9,835 nt of DNA from Bacillota bacterium. Lineage in GTDB: Bacteria > Bacillota > Clostridia > Lachnospirales > Lachnospiraceae. The stretch is taken from assembly GCA_023421505.1 (NCBI GenBank), contig JAEZTJ010000075.1, forward strand, positions 1 to 9,835. The letters run 5' to 3'. How positions within the stretch are numbered: position 1 is the stretch's first letter; every line of letters starts with the position of its first letter. The position numbers were made by a program, and so were the translations under genes. Shown here piece after piece: positions 6,728-9,835 of this stretch. The notes beneath the pieces were generated by a model. The model was not told where the DNA came from and ran no database searches. It saw only the letters and a program-made list of their open reading frames with translations.

Positions 6728-6750
6728 TTCTATATCAAAATGATATAGAA
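6728..6750 (+). repeat. Perfect 10-bp stem hairpin with AAA loop upstream of the yhaM-like gene
   Basis: TTCTATATCA (6728-6737) and TGATATAGAA (6741-6750) pair completely around three A. It lies 28 bp upstream of the start codon, after GGGGAC. A shorter stem GAAAG/CTTTC (6748-6760) overlaps its end. It may affect translation or stability of the leader; no U-tract follows, so it is not a terminator. Confidence 0.6.
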
Positions 6751-6777
6751 AGCTGCTTTCGGCATAAGGATTAAAGA

Positions 6778-7755
6778 ATGAAAGAAAGGTCATGGAGAAA
6801 AATGCGATTTATTCAGGAGTTAAGAGAGAATGATTTTATAAAGAATGAGATATATTTATGTAAATCAAAACAAGTATTAACAGGAAAGAGCGGTAAAAGC
6901 TACGTATCTTTAATATTACAGGATAAAACAGGAACGATTGATGCTAAGATATGGGATTTTAGCAATGAAATAGAGCAATATGATGCGATGGACTTCGTAC
7001 ATATTGACGCGAGGGTAACAAGCTTTCAGGATGCCCTGCAGCTTAATGTCAGTAAAATCTATAAAGGCAGAGAAGGAGAATTTTATCCGGAGGATTATTT
7101 TCCCGTAACCAATAAGAATATTGAGGTAATGTATGGTGAGATAAAAGAATATATTGCAGCGATGAAAGAGCCTAATCTAAAAGCACTGGCAGAGGCCTTT
7201 TTTATAGAAAATAAAGAATTTGTAAAAAAGTTTAAAAACCATTCGGCTGCAAAGAGTGTTCATCATGGTTTTGTCGGAGGATTACTTGAGCATACTTTAA
7301 GTGTTGTAAAGCTATGTGAATACTATACTTTAAGCTATCCGATCTTAAATAAGGATTTACTGATTGCGGCAGCTCTTTTTCATGATATCGGCAAATTGGA
7401 GGAGTTATCTACCTTCCCTGAGAATGATTATACAATTGACGGACAGCTTTTGGGTCATATCTTCATAGGGGCAAATAAGGTAAATCTCTATATCCAAGGA
7501 ATGAATAAATTTCCTGCAAAACTTGCCAATGAATTAATTCACTGTATTCTTGCTCATCATGGTGAGCTTGAATATGGCTCACCGAAGAAGCCTGCCACGG
7601 CTGAAGCCATGGCCTTGCATTTTGCTGACAATACGGATGCGAAAATGCAGACGCTGACGGAGCTCTTTCATACCGGTGATCCGAAGGTGGATTGGATGGG
7701 CTATCAAAAGCTTTTTGAATCTAATATAATGCGGAGTACAAAAGCGAAGGAATAG
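6778..7755 (+). CDS. yhaM: YhaM-type 3'-5' exoribonuclease (OB-fold plus HD domain)
   Basis: The 325-residue protein resembles Bacillus YhaM (about 314 residues), a cytoplasmic 3'-5' exoribonuclease that trims RNA ends. An OB-fold nucleic-acid-binding domain (about 20-100) includes SYVSLILQDKTGTIDAKIWDF. The metal-dependent HD domain (about 155-290) shows His162/His163 in KSVHHGFVGGLLEHTLSVV with His172, the His202-Asp203 pair in LFHDIGKLEE, His260/His261 in ILAHHGELEYGSPK and Asp284 in HFADNTDAK. All metal ligands appear present. The ATG at 6778 has AGGA 7 nt upstream. An in-frame ATG at 6802 (MRFIQEL) fits the usual family start but has GGAG only 4 nt away, so both are possible. The gene is flanked on both sides by copies of the same palindromic repeat family. 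Confidence 0.9.
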   Translation: MKERSWRKMRFIQELRENDFIKNEIYLCKSKQVLTGKSGKSYVSLILQDKTGTIDAKIWDFSNEIEQYDAMDFVHIDARVTSFQDALQLNVSKIYKGREGEFYPEDYFPVTNKNIEVMYGEIKEYIAAMKEPNLKALAEAFFIENKEFVKKFKNHSAAKSVHHGFVGGLLEHTLSVVKLCEYYTLSYPILNKDLLIAAALFHDIGKLEELSTFPENDYTIDGQLLGHIFIGANKVNLYIQGMNKFPAKLANELIHCILAHHGELEYGSPKKPATAEAMALHFADNTDAKMQTLTELFHTGDPKVDWMGYQKLFESNIMRSTKAKE

Positions 7756-7826
7756 GGATATTACAAGTTCAAAGCGCAGGCATGTTATGTTGGTATGAAT
7801 AGTCTTGCAAAGTACATGCAGGCCCA

Positions 7827-7962
7827 AAGCCTCGCATACGAGGCTTGTAAAGAATAGCAAAAGACTCTATTCTTTAGGATTTATGCCCAAAAAGCATGGG
7901 CATAGTGTGAATTATAGAAAAGCATAATTCACACCTCTGATTTGAGTGCCGCCGAGGGCGGC
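7827..7962. repeat. Run of five consecutive hairpins between yhaM-like gene and methyltransferase gene
   Basis: Five separate perfect inverted repeats follow each other: AAGCCTCG/CGAGGCTT (7827-7846), TAAAGAATAG/CTATTCTTTA (7848-7876), TATGCCCA/TGGGCATA (7882-7904), the GTGTGAATTAT/ATAATTCACAC family copy (7905-7934) and GCCGCC/GGCGGC (7948-7962). The third and fourth abut exactly. None has a good U-tract, so a plain terminator role is not supported for any one of them. Together they fill most of the 249-bp intergenic region and could act as an RNA-stabilising or processing region. Confidence 0.75.
7905..7934 (+). repeat. Dispersed copy of the GTGAATTAT palindrome
   Basis: This is the same palindrome as in the array upstream of the yhaM-like gene, with the loop agaaaagc and arms extended to 11 bp (GTGTGAATTAT/ATAATTCACAC). 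It stands alone, without the 55-bp spacer. Its presence on both sides of one gene suggests a dispersed repeat family rather than a local duplication. Confidence 0.8.
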
Positions 7963-8004
7963 TAATGGGATCTAGTATGAATAATCAAGATTGGGTGAAA
8001 CCTT

Positions 8005-9378
8005 ATGCAGGCAGTGTTAAAGAAGAATGATCAGGTAGAGATAGAAATAGAGGATATTGGAGCTGAAGGTGAAGGAATAGGTAAGGTGAATGGGTATACC
8101 TTATTTGTAAAGGATACTGTTATGGGTGATAAAGCTCTGGTTTTGGTGATGAAGACAGGAAAGACCTATGGATACGCCAGACTGATCAAAATCCTTCAGC
8201 CCTCGATATTCAGAACTGAGCCGAAATGTCCGATAGCAGCTCGCTGCGGAGGCTGTCAGCTCCAGCATATGACTTATGAAAAGCAGCTTGAATATAAAGA
8301 AAATAAAGTACGTAACTGCTTAATGCGGATTGGCGGCTTTACAGACTTTACGATGGAACCGATTTGTGGGATGGAGGAGCCTTATTATTATCGCAACAAA
8401 TCCCAGTTTCCTGTGGGAAAAAATAAAGACGGCAGCATCGCAATCGGCTTCTATGCAGGCAGGACCCATACAATTATTGATACGGAGCACTGTTATATCG
8501 GTGCTAAGGTAAATACAGAGATTTTAACCTTTCTAAAAGCATTTATTCAGAAAAATAAGATAGAGCCTTATGTGGAAGAGACGCATAAGGGATTACTGCG
8601 TCATATCTTAACCCGCATAGGCTATAGTACCGGAGAGATTATGGTATGTCTGATCATCAATGGAACAAAGCTTCCCGGACAGGACGAGTTGATTAAGGGT
8701 CTATCTAAAATAAAGGGTATGAAGAGTATCTGTCTCAATGTAAATACGGAAAAAACCAATGTAATTCTTGGAGAGAGAGTAATACCAGTATGGGGAGAAC
8801 CCTATATCACAGACCGGATTGGTACAGTCAGTTATCAAATTTCACCGCTTTCCTTTTATCAGGTTAATCCTGTTCAGACCAAAAAGCTATATAATATTGC
8901 GCTAGAATACGCGGATTTACATGGAGATGAGGTGGTTTGGGATCTTTACTGTGGTATCGGAACAATTTCTTTGTTTCTTGCGCAAAAGGCAAAGTTTGTA
9001 TATGGAGTAGAAATAGTACCACAAGCAATTGAAGACGCAAGGACGAATGCCAGGATAAATGGAATAGAGAATGCAAGATTTTATGTTGGGGCAGCAGAGG
9101 AGGTTCTTCCGAAAGCAGTAAAGGAAGAAAATATATCTGCTGATGTGATAGTTGTTGACCCACCGAGGAAGGGCTGTGAGCAAAGCCTGTTGGAGACAAT
9201 ACTTAAGATAGCACCAAAAAAGGTTGTATATGTATCCTGTGATCCGGCTACTTTAGCAAGAGATTTGAAAATCCTATGTGAAAGTGAGTATAAGCTTGAG
9301 AAGGTACAGGCTGTAGATCAGTTTAGCCATAGCGTACATGTGGAGACAGTAGTACTTTTACGTAAAATGAACTGTTGA
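8005..9378 (+). CDS. rlmD: 23S rRNA (uracil-C5)-methyltransferase, RlmD/RlmCD (TrmA) family
   Basis: This SAM-dependent enzyme methylates uracil C5 in 23S rRNA. In Firmicutes a single RlmCD enzyme handles U747 and U1939, while E. coli RlmD acts on U1939. The 457 residues hold an N-terminal TRAM RNA-binding domain (about 5-62), iron-sulfur cysteines Cys75, Cys81, Cys84 and Cys163 (CPIAARCGGC, EHCYIG) and a central domain ending in SFYQVNPVQ. The SAM motif is DLYCGIGT (313-320), followed by DPPRKGC (385-391) and the catalytic nucleophile Cys412 in YVSCDPATLARD, with a conserved HVETV end (Glu447). All key residues are present. The ATG follows GGGTGA by 6 nt. Its upstream region is the hairpin cluster and its downstream region has its own terminator, so it is probably a single-gene unit or the end of a yhaM transcript. 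The exact target base cannot be told from sequence. Confidence 0.92.
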   Translation: MQAVLKKNDQVEIEIEDIGAEGEGIGKVNGYTLFVKDTVMGDKALVLVMKTGKTYGYARLIKILQPSIFRTEPKCPIAARCGGCQLQHMTYEKQLEYKENKVRNCLMRIGGFTDFTMEPICGMEEPYYYRNKSQFPVGKNKDGSIAIGFYAGRTHTIIDTEHCYIGAKVNTEILTFLKAFIQKNKIEPYVEETHKGLLRHILTRIGYSTGEIMVCLIINGTKLPGQDELIKGLSKIKGMKSICLNVNTEKTNVILGERVIPVWGEPYITDRIGTVSYQISPLSFYQVNPVQTKKLYNIALEYADLHGDEVVWDLYCGIGTISLFLAQKAKFVYGVEIVPQAIEDARTNARINGIENARFYVGAAEEVLPKAVKEENISADVIVVDPPRKGCEQSLLETILKIAPKKVVYVSCDPATLARDLKILCESEYKLEKVQAVDQFSHSVHVETVVLLRKMNC

Positions 9379-9437
9379 AATTCAATAAATAATGATATTG
9401 TACAATAAATAAAGATATAAGAACCAAAATGTATAAT

Positions 9438-9491
9438 TCCCCCATCATAATTAATTGCAATTTGTGCAAGTGATATATGAGGGGGATTTTT
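9438..9491 (+). terminator. Rho-independent terminator of the methyltransferase gene
   Basis: TCCCCC (9438-9443), a bulged A and TCAT (9445-9448) pair with ATGAGGGGGA (9477-9486), followed by TTTTT (9487-9491). An inner stem TTGCA/TGCAA tops the structure. It starts 59 bp after the methyltransferase stop. Confidence 0.7.
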
Positions 9492-9551
9492 ATGCCTAAA
9501 CAGAAAAGATTAATGAAAGAGAAAATTGCTAAATGGATTAAGAAAGGATAA
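9492..9551 (+). CDS. Possible 19-residue basic peptide
   Basis: An ATG directly after the terminator U-tract opens a frame of 19 codons ending TAA. The peptide is MPKQKRLMKEKIAKWIKKG: ten Lys/Arg among 19 residues, with one Trp and a pattern that could form an amphipathic helix. GAGG at 9479-9482, 9 nt upstream, could serve as the ribosome site, but it lies inside the terminator stem. I do not recognise the peptide. It may be a real small protein, the start of a decayed gene, or chance; a second ATG overlapping its stop (TAATG) opens only 8 codons. Support is the ribosome-site spacing and composition only. Confidence 0.3.
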   Translation: MPKQKRLMKEKIAKWIKKG

Positions 9552-9835
9552 TGAGAAAAAGTCCGTATAGAGGGTAAGAGTATATCGAATGTAAAAATGC
9601 AGTTAATTATTTAATGAGAAAACCAGAAAGCATAGAAGTTAATACCAAGTGGGTAATATAAGATTTACTGTTTATTAGATTACGCTAGATAAGTATTTCT
9701 TAATTATGAATCGTTAAATGAAAAAGTAAAATCCGGTTTATCTAAAGTACTGATTTGTGTAGGACTTAATGCCATTTTTAGTACTTAACATAAATCCTAA
9801 TTTAATCTATAATGAACTTATAAGCTACAGAAAAT
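9552..9835. other. A+T-rich stretch without a supportable gene
   Basis: Only short frames are present. The longest that reads like protein runs roughly from 9573 to 9661 on the plus strand (27 codons, containing AVNYLMRKPESIEV) and lacks a start with a ribosome site. An inverted repeat AAGTACT/AGTACTT (9745-9786) with a 28-base spacer is present but weak. This could be decayed coding sequence or the upstream region of a gene beyond the window. Confidence 0.5.

Noticed and set aside
7579..7860. Minus-strand frame of 93 codons across the end of the yhaM-like gene and the start of the hairpin cluster
   Set aside because: It overlaps the conserved HD-domain region on the other strand and lacks recognisable motifs or a ribosome site.
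8864..9199. Minus-strand frame of 111 codons inside the methyltransferase gene
   Set aside because: It is opposite the SAM-binding domain with all motifs intact on the plus strand, has low-complexity Leu/Pro/Ser content and no ribosome site.
9573..9661. Decayed gene suggested by a protein-like frame containing AVNYLMRKPESIEV
   Set aside because: It is too short, has no start with a ribosome site, and I recognise no family.
9745..9786. Terminator formed by AAGTACT/AGTACTT
   Set aside because: The arms are short, the spacer is 28 bases and no U-tract follows.

Overview
The window is A+T-rich DNA with short Shine-Dalgarno-preceded genes. Its gene families (BceRS/BceAB-like signalling and transport, YhaM, an RlmD/RlmCD-type methyltransferase, an HtrA-like membrane protein) point to a Gram-positive clostridium, most likely Lachnospiraceae. 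That assignment rests on gene content and protein style, not on a search.

Left part (1-4534, mostly minus strand). Bases 1-188 are the right end of an IS3-family insertion sequence: the last codons of its transposase, a perfect 30-bp palindrome and the terminal inverted repeat. Next to it, reading leftward from about 4534, is a four-gene antimicrobial-peptide-sensing cassette: OmpR-family response regulator, short intramembrane-sensing histidine kinase, ABC ATPase, and large FtsX-type permease. The insertion sequence cuts the permease off at the end of its extracellular domain. The first three bases of the element, read on the minus strand, are TGA and form the stop codon. The expected last membrane helices are gone, so the transporter is probably disabled while sensor, regulator and ATPase look intact.

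Middle (4535-6347). A roughly 400-bp divergent intergenic region holds a good sigma-A-type promoter for the regulator operon and, facing right, three hexamers spaced exactly 11 bp apart just upstream of a -10 box. The rightward gene encodes a membrane-anchored HtrA-like protein with one PDZ domain. Its trypsin-like domain has lost the His and Asp of the catalytic triad, so it is probably a pseudoprotease. A strong terminator follows.

Right part (6348-9835). A tandem array of 55-bp units, each carrying a palindrome with GTGAATTAT/ATAATTCAC arms, lies upstream of a yhaM-like 3'-5' exoribonuclease gene. A further copy of the same palindrome lies downstream of that gene inside a run of five different hairpins. 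Then comes an intact RlmD/RlmCD-family 23S rRNA uracil-C5 methyltransferase gene with its own terminator. A possible 19-codon basic peptide gene starts directly at the end of that terminator, and the last 284 bases hold no gene I can support.

The most notable points are the insertion-derived stop codon in the permease, the pseudoprotease, the phased repeats in its promoter, and the mosaic hairpin families around yhaM. No CRISPR array, tRNA or rRNA gene was seen.
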